From positions 1-5,752 of the forward strand of contig JAJPKI010000165.1 of assembly GCA_021323835.1 (NCBI GenBank): a stretch of DNA of 5,752 nt. The letters run 5' to 3'. A program made the position numbers and the translations under genes. The DNA is from Verrucomicrobiota bacterium (GTDB lineage Bacteria; Verrucomicrobiota; Verrucomicrobiia; Limisphaerales; UBA11358). Position 1 is the stretch's first letter. Every line of letters starts with the position of its first letter. The notes under the pieces are model-generated. The model was not told where the DNA came from. It ran no database searches and saw nothing but the letters and a program-made list of their open reading frames with translations. Of this stretch, positions 4,858 to 5,752 are shown in pieces.

Positions 4858-5752
4858 TCACCGTTCACTACTCGCAGCCTTGCGCGCCGCCAAAACTTTT
4901 TGCGACGGAACGTAATTGGCGATGAAGTTGCGATAAAATTCCGCGAACCTTCCGGCAGCCAGCGCAGCGCGAACGTCGGCCATCACTTTCAGGAACAGAT
5001 GCGAGTTGTGGACGCTCACCATGCGCAGGCCGAGAATTTCATTCACGTTCAGCAAATGCCGCAGATACGCGCGCGTGAAATGTTTGCACGCGAAGCAGTC
5101 GCAGCCCTCTTCAATCGGGCGGAAATCGGCTTTGTAGGCGCCGCCTTTGAGACCGAACGCGCCTTTGCGCGTCATGGCCGTGCCGTTGCGCGCGACGCGC
5201 GTGGGCAGCACGCAGTCGAACATGTCCACGCCGCGCGCGATGAGCTCGACCATCTGCGCGGGCGTGCCGAGGCCCATCGCGTAACGCGCTTTGTGCGCTG
5301 GCAAAAATGGTTCGGTCAATTCAATTGCCTTCAACATTTCGTGTTCCGGCTCGCCGACGCTCACGCCGCCGATGGCGTAACCGTCAAATTCCATCGGAAC
5401 GAGCGCCTTCGCACATTCTTCGCGCAACGCAGCATTTGAACCGCCTTGAACGATGCCGAAAACTTTTTGTCCGTCGGCGCGCGGTTGTTCGCGACATTCG
5501 CGCGCCCAGCGAATTGTGCGCTCGACGGCGAGGCGTTGTTCCTTCGCAGGCGCGTCGTGCGGCGGACATTCATCAAAAACCATCGCGATGTCCGAGCCAA
5601 GCGTGCGCTGAATTTCCATCGCTTCTTTCGGACCGAGAAAACACAGTGAGCCGTCAATGTGCGAACGAAATTCGACGCCATGCGGTTTGATTTTTCGGAT
5701 TTTGGCGAGACTGAAAACTTGAAAGCCGCCGCTGTCGGTGAGAATTGGCAAA
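4858..5752 (-). CDS. tgt: queuine/preQ1 tRNA-guanine transglycosylase Tgt, 5' end outside window
   Basis: Bacterial Tgt replaces guanine at position 34 of tRNAs with GUN anticodons by preQ1, a step in queuosine synthesis. The 297 visible residues begin at LPILTDSGGFQ; the codon at 5751-5749 is TTG (Leu) inside a conserved block, so about 85 N-terminal residues lie beyond the window. Key residues are the general-base Asp6 (TDSGGFQ), FGIVQGG at 98-104, GGVSVGEP at 128-135, the nucleophile Asp179 (MFDCVLPTR) and the zinc ligands Cys217, Cys219, Cys222 and His248. The last five sit 85 below E. coli numbering as I recall it. Everything needed for catalysis in the visible part is present. The gene is strongly GC-rich in places and reads toward the glutaredoxin-like gene. 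The queuosine partners queA, queC, queD and queE are not in the window. Confidence 0.97.
   Translation of the reverse strand, partial: LPILTDSGGFQVFSLAKIRKIKPHGVEFRSHIDGSLCFLGPKEAMEIQRTLGSDIAMVFDECPPHDAPAKEQRLAVERTIRWARECREQPRADGQKVFGIVQGGSNAALREECAKALVPMEFDGYAIGGVSVGEPEHEMLKAIELTEPFLPAHKARYAMGLGTPAQMVELIARGVDMFDCVLPTRVARNGTAMTRKGAFGLKGGAYKADFRPIEEGCDCFACKHFTRAYLRHLLNVNEILGLRMVSVHNSHLFLKVMADVRAALAAGRFAEFYRNFIANYVPSQKVLAARKAASSER

Noticed and set aside
4900..5690. Long plus-strand open frames antisense to tgt
   Set aside because: The frames are rich in Arg and His as expected from the complement of a GC-rich gene; tgt motifs establish the real strand.

Overview
The window is an ordinary-looking stretch of bacterial chromosome. 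It carries six protein genes, two of them cut by the window ends, and one tRNA gene. All the recognisable genes are housekeeping functions. The protein signatures suggest Verrucomicrobiota or a related PVC-group bacterium: a transporter fused to a PlsC-type acyltransferase, weak or absent Shine-Dalgarno sequences, very compact spacing, and a GC-rich palindromic repeat of a kind I associate from memory with that phylum. This assignment is an inference and was not checked by search.

Layout. (1) 1-858, plus strand: the 3' end of an MFS-transporter/lysophospholipid acyltransferase fusion. (2) 866-940, minus strand: tRNA-Val(CAC) with an encoded CCA, lying directly downstream of nadB. (3) 981-2579, minus: nadB, L-aspartate oxidase, with a GTG start. 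(4) 2580-2681: a divergent intergenic region with a short CGCAAAG-type repeat and a possible extended -10 element. (5) 2682-3449, plus: an AT-rich gene for an unrecognised, probably exported protein. It converges on panC with a 4-bp gap. (6) 3454-4374, minus: panC, pantothenate synthetase, interrupted in frame by a palindromic repeat. (7) 4375-4452: an intrinsic terminator for the upstream gene and a perfect dyad just before panC. (8) 4453-4791, minus: a small glutaredoxin-like protein with a CGWS motif. (9) 4792-4857: a hairpin and an AT palindrome. (10) 4858-5752, minus: tgt, tRNA-guanine transglycosylase, whose 5' end is outside the window. No gene-free stretch exceeds 300 bases.

Together, nadB supplies iminoaspartate for NAD synthesis, panC makes pantothenate for coenzyme A, tgt makes queuosine-type tRNA, and the first gene belongs to phospholipid repair. 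They are co-located metabolic genes, not one pathway. tgt, the glutaredoxin-like gene and panC are co-directional, but hairpins separate them.

The most interesting signal is at 3985-4071, inside panC. Two 25-nt arms (22 of 25 positions complementary) surround an 18-nt AT-rich loop, and the unit is bounded by a 6-bp direct repeat, CGAATA. Element plus one repeat copy is 81 bp, exactly 27 codons with no stop, so the enzyme reads through it and gains a 27-residue segment. This resembles a small non-autonomous palindromic mobile element that inserted in frame into an essential-type gene, similar in concept to the Rickettsia palindromic elements.
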